NCBI GenBank assembly: GCA_910592205.1
Contig: CAJVPJ010000141.1
Coordinates: forward strand, 1-40,601
DNA length: 40,601 nt
Reading direction: 5' to 3'
From: Paraglomus occultum
Taxonomy: Eukaryota > Glomeromycota > Glomeromycetes > Paraglomerales > Paraglomeraceae
Part shown: positions 1 to 9,089 of the stretch, piece after piece
Position numbering within the stretch: the first letter of the stretch is position 1
Layout of the letters: each line of letters opens with the position of its first letter
Made by a program: the position numbers and the translations under genes
The notes under the pieces: model-generated
What the model was told of the DNA's origin: nothing
Database searches by the model: none
The model's input: the letters and a program-made list of their open reading frames with translations, nothing else

Positions 1-152
1 TTTAGAGTCTACGACGCATAAAGATTGCTAGTAGTTAAAAGCCTAACTTGGAAATAGTAGGTCACTAACTGTTGTGTGTATTTTCAGCTGAACACATGAG
101 GTGAGTCACGCACTTTCGACGGCCTAAGCTGAATCTCAAACCGTGTTGATCA

Positions 153-885
153 TCATCTGCTCTCCCGTGATTGGTTGACACGACACATACAGCCCCAAAT
201 CATTAAACTCCCACCACCAAATTTAACTGTCCCCTTAACATTCTGCTCTGTCATTATTCCACCAGCCCTTTTCCACACCCACTCACGTCCATCAGACCCC
301 AAACGATTAATTTTGGTCTTATCTGACCAAACAACATGTTTCCAATCCTCTGTGGTCCAGTGTTGGTATTTGGTGGCAAACACAAGACGCTGGTGGATAT
401 GTCATGGCATAAGTCTTGGCTTCTTTTTCTTTGTTACAGCCTTCATTCCAGTTTCTTTCAAAGCACGATGTACTGTCTGGGTGCTGAGTGTTACATTGGT
501 GGTCTCCTTTAATGCATGGGTGAGCTGAACTGCATTATCTGCTTTTCCTGAAGCCACCATGCGAACCAATCTACGCTTGTCATTTGCTGTAAGCTTAGCT
601 GGTCGTCCACCCTGACTTTTTTTAAGCTCAGGTCTTGACTTGTCACGTACTCTATCCACTGTTGTGTGACTAATACCTAGCTGTGCACCTATTTTATATG
701 ATGAAAGTCCATTGTCAAGGAGCACAACAATGCTGTTATGGGTTTCTTCAGAAATAGGCTTCATATTGAAATTTGTCAAAGAAAATAGTAAGAAGTTCAA
801 GCAATTTTTATTGTGTAAACAACAAATGTGTAAACAACACGTTTTTTGATGGTTTTAATCGAGTTTGGGTACCCGTGTTACGTTA
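153..885 (-). mobile_element. Tc1/mariner-like element, 3'-truncated relic
   Basis: The transposase coding remnant lies on the minus strand from the ATG at 764 to about 190. The upstream part, 885-765, appears to be the element's terminal region, but its exact boundary is not proven. The C-terminal half of the transposase and the other end of the element are missing to the left. The right edge replaces the expected 3' part of the family gene that starts near 1922, so the element probably inserted into that gene. I could not identify an inverted-repeat partner or a duplicated TA target site, because only one end is present. Confidence 0.75.
176..764 (-). pseudogene. Tc1-family transposase, N-terminal half, nonsense-mutated
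   Basis: The predicted product starts MKPISEETHNS. It carries two helix-turn-helix segments (for example YKIGAQLGISHTTVDRV, then a GGRPAKLTANDKRR linker), followed by the beginning of the DDE domain. The first catalytic Asp lies in VVWSDKTKIN, and the conserved GGGSLMIWGCM block follows. An in-frame TGA at 402-404 interrupts the frame between RLMP and HIHQRLVFATK. Family members usually have Arg here, so CGA>TGA (a CpG transition) is the simplest explanation. Homology stops near 190, before the second Asp and the Glu, so no active enzyme can be made. Tc1 transposases normally run about 340 residues; roughly 190 codons remain. Confidence 0.9.
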
Positions 886-1973
886 TACATACCTTCACCA
901 CATATCAGATCAATCTCCAAGTTGCGGAATGCTGGATCAATGAGAGGACTCCATATGTTGTGTTGATACCACCCTTCCAATCTTGATGATGGGTTCAGCG
1001 TGAAGTTGTTATTTTTTTCCCAAAGAGTATGTATAGCACGATATGCATGATTAATATAATTCAAGTCAAAATGTTCTTCATTGGAGTATGAAGTATTGTT
1101 AGGCAGGAAGGGTTCAAAAATGATTTTGCGAAATAGGGGTAAATTAGTTACTGAATACTTTTTCAGTAGTTCAGTAATTGGTTTAGCGATTTTGGGCACA
1201 TGCTTCAAGTTGGTAGAAAGTATTTCTTTCCATTCGTCATTTCGAAATAAAGCCCGTGTTTTCTTATCGACATCGTTAATAATAAAAGAATGCAGACAAG
1301 ATTCATGTCTTAAGGTGCGTGCATATTCATAAATGACTTTCTCTACGATACGACCAGATGATTCCAGTGTCCACATTTGTGTCGGGTTTAGACTCTGATA
1401 GATAAGGTCAAAGCTGGCAAATGTATTGACTTCTTGTTCATCTCCGTTTTCGCTGTCATTCTGTTCGTTTCCGTTTCCATTATCTTCTTCGCTTTCGTAA
1501 TTATTAATGGCTTTCGGTCTCTTTGTTTGAGGAGTTTTCATCTAAATCGCAAGGAAGGTAATTACACAGAACGCCTTAGTAGGTTATTTTATTCCCAAAC
1601 AATTGGTTCAATAATGGCCTCACCTTTTTCGTCTTCTTCGGCAGGGCTACATCTGCTTCATCTGCTGTTTCTTCTCCATCATCTCGACGATGTTTTCCAG
1701 TTAGACGACGATTATCAATATTATCAATAGACACAGTATTACCAGTCGCGAGCACTTGTTGTTGAACCTAATTGAAAACGTTATACTCGTGCTATTTTTC
1801 TACGAAATTTTCAGTTAGAATCGTACCTGATGAAACTCGAACTTGAAACCTGTATCATCGCCCGTCATGGTCCAATCCTTGATACATAAGAATGCAGAAT
1901 TAGCGGCGCTCGTAAGAAACATTATACAATAAACAGAAATACAAGCAAAGAAAGCGTCGAACCAAGAGTTCAT
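855..1973 (-). pseudogene. Truncated member of a lineage-specific multigene family
   Basis: Three exons chain in phase: 1973 (or 1922)-1827, 1767-1624 and 1541-855. The introns are GT-AG. From the ATG at 1922 the product is 308 residues; starting at 1973 adds 17. The N-terminus reads MFLTSAANSAFLC. A basic/acidic linker follows, with a PKKTKK tract that could act as a nuclear signal, and then an acidic stretch. The C-terminal domain contains RLHSFI-like (CLHSFIINDVDKK) and GWYQHNIWSPLID segments. From memory, similar WSPLID-type proteins form a large uncharacterised family in Rhizophagus, whose members continue with a basic tail after the GE(G/S) motif. Here the tail is replaced by YNVTRVPKLD and a stop, where Tc1-like sequence begins. 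The function is unknown. Confidence 0.65.
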
Positions 1974-2106
1974 CACTGTAGACCAAGAGTCACAGCTTGC
2001 GCTTTCTTAAGTGTCGAACCAAGAGTTCATCACTGTAGACCAAGAGTCACAGCTTGCACCCGGGAAGAACCAAGAGTTCATCACTGTAGACCAAGAGTCA
2101 CAGCTT
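1956..2106 (-). repeat. Three tandem copies of a ~43-bp unit (periods 57 and 54 bp)
   Basis: Near-identical copies lie at 1956-2000, 2013-2057 and 2067-2106. Each contains two ACCAAGAGT blocks on the plus strand. Both spacings are multiples of three. On the minus strand every copy reads SCDSWSTVMNSWF, in the same frame as the MFLTSAAN start of the family gene at 1922. The middle-to-first linker contains an in-frame TAA, so translation could begin only at the ATG inside the first copy (1973). Each copy also contains TTGGTCTACAG, which resembles a splice acceptor. Confidence 0.85.
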
Positions 2107-2150
2107 TTCCCTAACTTGTAAAATCTCTATCTTATTAAGAAAAACCATAC

Positions 2151-2351
2151 TTTCCAGTTGTCAATGATTCTTTGAGCTTTTTTCTTACGCGTCGGGTCAA
2201 ATTCAGAGTTCGCCTCTTTGACTTTTTTAAGATCTTTGTTTATGCTATCCAGTAATCTTTTACGGGATTGCTGTCCTGATGTATCACGATAAAACTCTAC
2301 AAGGTTTTTGCAAGTCCAGTCTTCAACTGCTCTATTTTTGTAAAAATCCAT
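2151..2351 (-). CDS. Candidate first exon of a family-type gene
   Basis: A 67-codon open segment starts with MDFYKNRAVEDWTCKN and ends at IIDNWK, followed directly by a GTATGG donor, so the exon would end in phase 0. It is rich in Lys and Asp and looks coding (KRLLDSINKDLKKVKEAN). It lies upstream of, and on the same strand as, the family gene at 855-1973, with the triple repeat between them. It may be that gene's first exon, with the repeats in the intron, but I found no acceptor that joins them in phase. An in-frame ATG at 2399 would lengthen it by 16 residues. The function is unknown. Confidence 0.45.
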
Positions 2352-2441
2352 CGCGTTGAAAAAAAAGGGAAGAGGGGGACGACACGAGGATATACACACC
2401 GCCGATCACGACATTGTGTGTAACATACAGTCAGACGCATA

Positions 2442-2660
2442 CTAATTTATGTCATATAACAGAATGTTCACTTTGTCTGGTTTTGTTGCAGCATGCCCCA
2501 AATGAACATTAACGTCAACACATGATGAACCAAGAAAGAAAAGAAGACTGGCAGAATAAACAATCCAATTATTACTAATCATCATCCTCTTCATCATCCT
2601 CTTCAGCAGGGGAATTTCATCATTGAGCCAGCAGTTTTCTTTTCCAGATGGCTCAACCAA
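2442..2660 (-). CDS. Small ORF, unrecognised
   Basis: This is a 72-codon ORF beginning MVEPSGKENCWLNDEI, with a hydrophobic segment (WIVYSASLLFFLG) in the middle. It lies beside the accessory patch. On the opposite strand, 2648-2812 holds a 53-codon ORF starting MAQPRLLRRRRANP. Neither has flanking splice sites or a domain I recognise. Either could be a family remnant or chance. Confidence 0.2.
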   Translation of the reverse strand: MVEPSGKENCWLNDEIPLLKRMMKRMMISNNWIVYSASLLFFLGSSCVDVNVHLGHAATKPDKVNILLYDIN

Positions 2661-4507
2661 GACTACTTAGGAGAAGGAGAAGAGCAAATCCAGTTGCTCA
2701 AGCAGAAGGATTATTAATTCTTCAGAAGCCTTCTTCCTATACCCACAAAATGAAATCAGCCAAAACAGAGAGTTCTTGTCAAATTAAAGGTGTCTTGAAG
2801 TTTCCATATTGATGGAGAAAACCAAAGAAGATTATTTCATCCTGATGACTTAGAATATCCTTAATATTAAGGCAAGAGATATCTGCTGGTTTAGTACATC
2901 TTGGATTGTTCTAATAGAATTTAATATTAACACAAATTCCTCTCATATTAATATTAATATGGGAACTTCCTTAGTAAAGTCTAAAATAGACCATAATATA
3001 ATTAGAGTTTTCGAATATCTTTTTAGTTTAAAAACATAAGGGTTCTCGTTAAAATGCTGCAATTCTTTGATTAAATGTAAATTAATTTCATATACTAATA
3101 CATAGAGATAACCAACCCTGTTATAATTATAATATCAGGTAAAGTTTATTCAATTACGTTGAGTAATCATTTGGTATTATAATTGGTATGATTAAAAGTA
3201 TAATTTACATAAATTTGTATATTAATATTAATATGAGTCACAGATGTGATAATTAACGAATTTAGTAATTTACTATTTCAGCCAAATCAGCGAGCACGCC
3301 AATTTACAATAATAAAAGTAATAAATCTTTTGGGAGCCATAGTATACGAATTGCAATTGTTTATCTTTTGTGCATAATTTTCATTCTTCCCAAACAAACA
3401 AAACAGCATCACTCATGTACACGCTGGCAATAGAATGTTTACTGCCATCTTGAGGGATTGAATAAACGACGCAGGCGTAAATATATCCTGCATGAACCGG
3501 AAGAAGATATATTTCTGACTTTGCGTTAGTTCCATTAAACATAGAGGGCTGTGGCGAAGTGTGGATAATTAGTCCACGCTATCCAGAATGCGTTTCATTT
3601 CTTATGAAGTCTCTATTCATGCTGTCTCATAACAACGGTGATTCGATTTTACTAATAATAAACTTTGATAAAAGTCCCAACCTTTTGTGGTTTCTATTAC
3701 GTCATATTCCGATCACAAAAATTAACACGGACTATCGACCTAATTTAGATAAGTGATGATATAGCAACAACTAGAGTACATAAAATTGCACGGGTATAAT
3801 AATAAGAAGAATAATGGATCGTTTCTTGGGCCGCTATTACGAAAGAGTGCGCGACTCTTAGCCACTAACGCAAAAAGTACTTACAACAATGCATAAATTA
3901 CTTACCAGCTTCTCAACAAAAAAAAATTTTATATTTTTTGTATACTCGATGCGAGAAAACGTTTGCGAGTTTCTCGACAGACAGGTCAATAACATTCAGT
4001 TGCGCAAATTCAAAGTCTTTCTATTCAAAGAAGGTGTGTCTTTTTGGCTCGTAAATTATATTAACAACCATACCATGTACAAGCTGTCTCTTTTGAGTTG
4101 GGACTCTATTCAGAATTAATCGCCAAGAAAATGAGCATTTGGCACCATACAAATAAGAGCGTTAATCATTCTAACGTATTTTAGCCATTCATGGATATTC
4201 ACATTAACCGGGCTTGGATTTAGTAAAAGTGAAGTAATATAATATTTATAAATAGTTCTTCTCACAATACGAATATTATGGCTTTAATTGCACAACCCCT
4301 TTAACTCGTGGCGCTCCCGGTTTGCCCTTAATAAACATGGCATAGCGCATTCGCGCGGCTGAGCAAATGAAGCGTGTCAAATATGGGCTTGGCATTGATT
4401 TAAGTGTCACAAAAATGTTTTCCCAGCTATTTTTGTGGCTGTTCCAGGCTTAGTAAATCCCGTCCCTTTTCACAACGCGCGATGAGGGGCTTCGGTATAT
4501 ACAACGA
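2661..4507. other. Intergenic, AT-rich, no supported gene
   Basis: Both strands are rich in stop codons. The two longest ORFs (3559-3756 and 3889-4119, both plus) lack splice context and recognisable motifs. The region carries two near-identical AT palindromes (2944-2961 and about 3217-3234), listed separately. Confidence 0.6.
2944..2961. repeat. 18-bp perfect palindrome CATATTAATATTAATATG
   Basis: The sequence equals its own reverse complement. A one-base variant lies at about 3217-3234, and a 20-bp version at 14125-14144. Shorter forms (ATATTAATAT cores) occur near 16381, 28648, 30917, 33938 and 40466. All of them are intergenic. Confidence 0.8.
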
Positions 4508-4514
4508 TATAAAA
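4508..4514 (+). promoter_or_regulatory. TATA-box candidate for the tetraspan gene
   Basis: TATAAAA lies 117-123 bp upstream of the start codon at 4631. A second, weaker TATAAAT follows about 20 bp later. Confidence 0.45.
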
Positions 4515-4630
4515 GCATTAAGCTTCGGAATATAAATAACACGCTAAAGGTCTTTGCCACTGCTCTTTCTGATACGCAAAAACATACAAATATTACCACC
4601 GTTATAGTTTACTAGCAAACTATACACAAC

Positions 4631-5704
4631 ATGGTAGAATGCTGTTGCTGTTGGTGAGTTGGAAAGAAAGTCGGGCTGGGATTGAATCTTGACTTTTATA
4701 CAATATCTCTAATCCTCTATTTCTGTCACAGTATCCCAATACGATTGGGGACTATCATTTTAGCAGCCATTGCGTTGGTAAAAATCAAAAACATTTACGC
4801 AACTGTTTATTCGATAACGATTCTCGCTAATTAATATTCTCTGTCTAGGCTGCATCTATTGCGAATATGTCTCTAATATTGACCCACCATGATACTTATG
4901 TCGGCGTGGATCATGGGTTACGGATTTTATTTGCAGCTCTGTACGGTCTCATGGCACTCATTTCATTCTTTGGCATAGTCGGATCGGTGCTGGTATGTGT
5001 ATATGCCCCCAAGAAATCAACTCGCATCTATCCGTAAATCATTTTTATTTTTGCCTCACCAATTCTTCCATTTTGTTCTCTTCAATTAGTCAAATCGTCG
5101 TGCGGTTCGTCTTTTCTCGAATACCTTGTGGTTCATAGTAATCGTCAACCTAGTGCTTAACGTTGCCACCCTCGTCGAGATGTTCCAACACAAACAAGAG
5201 CTTATTGACGCATGTGTAGGGAATGTTACTTCAGCTGTCGGCAATGAATTAAACAATATCACCGGGCCTGCGGACAACACCTTCATCGGAAATAGCGTTA
5301 ACAGCACTACTACAGATATCACTAATTCAGTGCAAGATAAATCGAGAAGTGCCTGTGAGAAGATTGTCAAAATTAAGTTGTGGGCTACAGTTATTGGATA
5401 TGCTTTGTTAACCATGGTGATGGTACGTATATGTACCGTTTGTTCTAAAGCATTCGAGATCTATGTTTGATACAGCGTATATCGAGGCTTTCGTCCTATT
5501 CTTTCTTTATGTTGCACATTTATGCTAATTGGAATGTTATATCGCTCTATTTATTACCAGTTTTACTTCGCAGGAGTAACACATCGTTTTGCCCGACAAC
5601 TCGAACACGAATTCCGTCATCACAGGCTCAAAAGTCACACTGGATACAGAGGAGGAGCACGACAGTCAAGTAGTCGGACTTCGGTTGCAATGTCAAGCGT
5701 ATGA
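4631..5704 (+). CDS. Four-transmembrane (tetraspan-like) membrane protein
   Basis: Five exons (4631-4653, 4732-4777, 4849-4992, 5090-5422, 5561-5704) join in phase and give 229 residues. The N-terminus is MVECCCCCIPIRLGT, a Cys cluster likely to be palmitoylated, followed by PLR/PIR-type residues and the first membrane helix (about residues 12-34). Further helices lie near 43-65, 83-102 and 178-197. The large loop between helices three and four holds several Asn-X-Ser/Thr sites (NVT, NIT, NST, NSV context) and Cys residues, so it probably faces the lumen or exterior. The C-terminal tail is basic, then Ser-rich. Many fungi encode similar short-Cys-cluster four-TM proteins of unknown function. 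A polyadenylation-type AATAAA lies at 5816. I assign no biochemical role. Confidence 0.85.
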
Positions 5705-6965
5705 TCAGGTGGGCGTGGTTTAGGAGAAAGGAAGAATCTATTAGAACGCGTTTTAGAGCATAATGGTATTTATGTCGTCTGTTTTGGACACGGGTGTATA
5801 TATAAATCTGAATTAAATAAATCCAAATGATAGGATGCAAAGTTATTACACGACTCGTATGTTTCCCAAGCTAATTAATCGATATGAACTGCCAAAGCAA
5901 TTTGACAGCACGTCAATGCGATCTACTGCTATTTGCTCTCTGTAAAGTCACAATCAACAATAGTAATCCTTTTACGACACGATGGTATAATCCAACCTCT
6001 AAACCAATCCACCTTAATGAGCGTTAGATAGACGCCAATCCTCATAATGGCAAGAGAACATTTTGCTGCAGAGACAATGAGATTGTAAATATGACTTTCT
6101 GGAAAGTATGTAAATTGTGGTATCGAATTAAACGGATTAACGTGACTGCTTACAAGTGAGGAACAAGAGACTGGAATACAAAGAATGCCAGATCACAAGT
6201 TATAACGTTGACATTACTGCATATTAATAAAGTTCTCGATGAAGACAAAATAATAGGCCAAATCCTTAACTATAATTGTATAGACTAAGATTGTAAAAGC
6301 TATCTTCTCTCCATCTATTTTATCGCGATCATCGGAATAAAACGAGAATTCATTATTCATTATCAGGTACGAATTTATCCTTATACCTTATCCAATTAAT
6401 CTTTGCCCGTCTTACAGTTTGAGCCCCTGGAAGGGTCACGTCATGATCATTTTGCCTGGTTTTGCCGCATGCAAGGCGTCCTAATTCTGACACAAACCGA
6501 TCACCTACATTGATTGGTTGATCCTGCAATGATAATCAATAATTTGTAAACAAAAAAAACTTAAAAACGTTAAAACGAAAGGTCGACATTTTAACCTTTT
6601 CCAATAAGGTCAATTTAACAAAATTGGCGACCACGTTAGAATTATAACAAGTTTCGCAGAAATCAAGTTTTCTCTTATAAAAGTTAGAAATATTGTTAAT
6701 AGCAATATACTCACATCGGGCGTAGCAATAAACTAGTTGCAGCTGCGGAACGTCTTACAAAAAACCAGTCAAATTGTTTAGCGGAACAATTATTCTATAA
6801 AGAATTTTTTCTTGTTAATACTGGCTGAATGATAAGCGTGACCCGACATTTGAACGAATCGTCCCGGGGGCAGTTCTCATTTTACAGGGGTATTTTTAAG
6901 CTAAATTTTTGGGTCGTCAGCCCCCTTTATCCGTGAGAGTTTTTCTCTTTCAACAGCGAGGGCAA
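5705..6965. other. Intergenic between the tetraspan and Ups1-like genes
   Basis: It contains the 3' end signals of the tetraspan gene. From 6400 to 6880 there are splice-bounded, exon-like blocks on the minus strand (see 6416-6523). One short block near 6700-6740 is flanked by TTCCGCAG and GTGAGT. I could not chain these blocks into a complete gene. Confidence 0.4.
6416..6523 (-). CDS. Orphan splice-bounded exon candidate
   Basis: The minus strand shows a good acceptor (ATTATCATTGCAG), exactly 36 open codons starting DQPINVGDRFVSELGRLACG, and a GTAAGA donor. The middle (INV..., then ELG..., G-K-x-R, and a later TL) faintly recalls the NAD-binding end of ornithine cyclodeaminase-like proteins, but this is too weak to name. 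Upstream, an ATG at 6880 (MRTAPGTIRSNVG) on the same strand could begin a gene divergent from the Ups1-like gene. I found no phase-consistent join. Confidence 0.3.
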
Positions 6966-8015
6966 ATGGTCAAGTTCTATCAGCATACTTATAAATACGA
7001 GTAAGTGCATCCGAACGTTCAAAAGGAAAGATCTTTAATAAAAGATTATATATATAATTAAACATTCACTCTTCTCGCCGAATATGTTCTGTTGTTTCGT
7101 GTTTGTTGCGCAGTCACATTCTTTACTTTGCAATCTTGTTGACTTCCCTCTCTCATACTTTTATCATGCATATCAGTTACCCATGGGATAGCGTCACTCT
7201 AGCATTTTGGCTACGCTACCCTAACCCGTTTGCAAGTCATGTTTTAAGTGTCGACGTTATCGACAGACATGTTGATCAGAAGACGAGAACATTAAGAACT
7301 ACGAGATTAATTTTGAAATGGGGCGGGTTGAGTGTTTTACCGAAATGGGGAAGAGGGGTAAGTAAGAAATCGAGGATGAAATGATGGTGGATCAATAGAC
7401 CGTGTGAGATATATTTTACCATACGAGTTTGTTTGACATGGTCTTTTGTGTTTGTTCTTCCGTTCCATGTCATTGATAAATATTTTAGTATAGTGACAAC
7501 TGACATTATTTCTAATCTTTATTCTCTTCAAGCTTGTAAAAAACCCAATCGCTCTCGTGCTCGAAGAATCCGAAATAAATCCTCATACTCAAACTATGAC
7601 GACACTGACGCGTAACATAACCCACGCAAGAATGATGCAGGTGGAAGAATGGCAAACTTTTCGAGTTGATCCAAACGATAGCGGGAAGACGCAGGTGAAA
7701 AGTGAGGCGAGGATTATTAGTAAACTTGGTTGGGGACTAACGGAGAAAATCGAGCGGTTTGGGGTTAGAAAGTTTGCAGATAACACCAAAAAGGTCAGTA
7801 TTCAAAAGGGAGAAGCAAACTTGTTAGAACGGAATCTAGGAAAGGAAGGTCACATATGAATGGCTATTATAGTGATAATGACGCGTGGTCTGTAACTTCA
7901 TGTATTCTGACAGCATATTTCTATTTGTTCACAGAGTCGAATGGGAATGTCACATGTACTAGAAATGATTCGCGAAAATAAGTTTGGAGGCGGGTTCATG
8001 CCTGGTGCTCGATGA
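6966..8015 (+). CDS. PRELI/MSF1-domain mitochondrial lipid-transfer protein, Ups1-like
   Basis: Four exons (6966-7000, 7177-7357, 7533-7793, 7935-8015) give 185 residues, the usual length for the family. The first intron splits codon 12, and the joined start reads MVKFYQHTYKYDYPWDSV, the canonical PRELI N-terminus. Hallmarks follow: FWLRYPNP, HVLSVDVIDR, then LRTTRLIL, and LPKWGRG near residue 70. Later come the conserved TRNITHARMMQVEEW block and a C-terminal helix. In yeast, Ups1 with Mdm35 shuttles phosphatidic acid across the intermembrane space for cardiolipin synthesis, while Ups2 carries phosphatidylserine. RYPNP plus HVL favours an Ups1/PRELID1-type assignment, but paralogue identity is inferred. 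GGLSV before LPKW appears a few residues longer than usual. Confidence 0.93.
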
Positions 8016-9089
8016 CTTATCCAACTACACTCGCATATATCGGTTGGCGTACTTGCATCCTTGCACATTCCTCTTTCACCTTTATCAGTATTGATGTTGA
8101 TGTTGATGTTGGCGTTTGTTGTTTCTGACAGACAATTCGATCAGTTTAATTCTGATTTGTAGTCATGTATACCATCACCACGAAACCAGACAAACGAGCA
8201 AAAAGAAAAAAACGAGTCCAGGGTTTAAGCTCACCCTTTTTTTTTGAAAATTTTTTTTGTTTCGTTATTGACACCATAATTATTTAGTATTAGATAATCG
8301 CTAGACTGTACAAAGAGATCCCCCATTTCTTTTTCCCCTTTGTTAACCGCCTAGTCGGTTCTTTTGATCAATTCAGTAACTTTTTCGTTTCATCGAACAA
8401 TGTGAACACCCATTCACTTGACCTATATAGGTCGATTCCCTAAATCATCAGAAGAAAAAACGTCAATTTGATAGTTCGTTAACGCATATCGAGCTTCTGG
8501 GTCTACATCCTTCTAGTCGATGTAAGAGGATCACTAGCAGTTGGCAAAACCTTCTGCTTGGTATAACGTTGTTTCTTGAGGACGGTTGTGGATGCTGTTT
8601 TATGTATTTGATTTACCAAGCCAAGTTGTAAAGATGTGTAGTAATGGTTACTCAATTAAAGTCAAGTAAAAGGAAAATAAAGTTTAACCGAATTTCACCT
8701 ATCCTCTTAACAATACAAAACGGAGTGATCATTAATGAAAAGCGTAATATAAAGTGGTTTACACCATTTCGGCATTGTCAAATCTGAAAATACGTCTCAT
8801 ATGCCCATTCCCCAATACTAAATTTACCACGCGCATTTCGTGTAATATGAATTAGAATTTCTTTTTAAATGATTTGGGTGATAGAACCTGCTAAATAGCA
8901 ATACAACGTGAATGTGGGATCAATGATTAGTAATATCTTCGGATAAAACGAGTATCTTCAAACTTATAATGCCGTCAATTTGCCCGAGCAGTCATCGCTT
9001 CTAATGATGGTTTGCTGTAGATGTAGGCGTTGCATTTTCAAGCCAGATATTAAAAAAGAAGACGTTTGCTACTAAAAGTTTTACTACCA
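8016..9089. other. Intergenic, with a short TTGATG microsatellite
   Basis: This is the 3' flank of the Ups1-like gene and the 5' flank of the gamma-tubulin complex gene. TTGATG is repeated about three times at 8091-8110. An oligo-T run lies near 8237-8260. I see no convincing exon on either strand, although an upstream exon of the next gene cannot be excluded. Confidence 0.5.

Noticed and set aside
1956-2106. Three regularly spaced repeats resembling a mini CRISPR array
   Set aside because: The spacers are only about 10 bp, the host is eukaryotic with introns, and the periods fit a coding tandem repeat. No cas genes are present.
5086-5415. 109-codon minus-strand ORF
   Set aside because: It is antisense to exon 4 of the tetraspan gene, whose five exons close in phase on the plus strand.
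6416-6523. Naming the orphan exon as ornithine cyclodeaminase
   Set aside because: Only a faint ELG/GK/R/TL spacing is shared, over 36 residues. That is not enough to assign a family.
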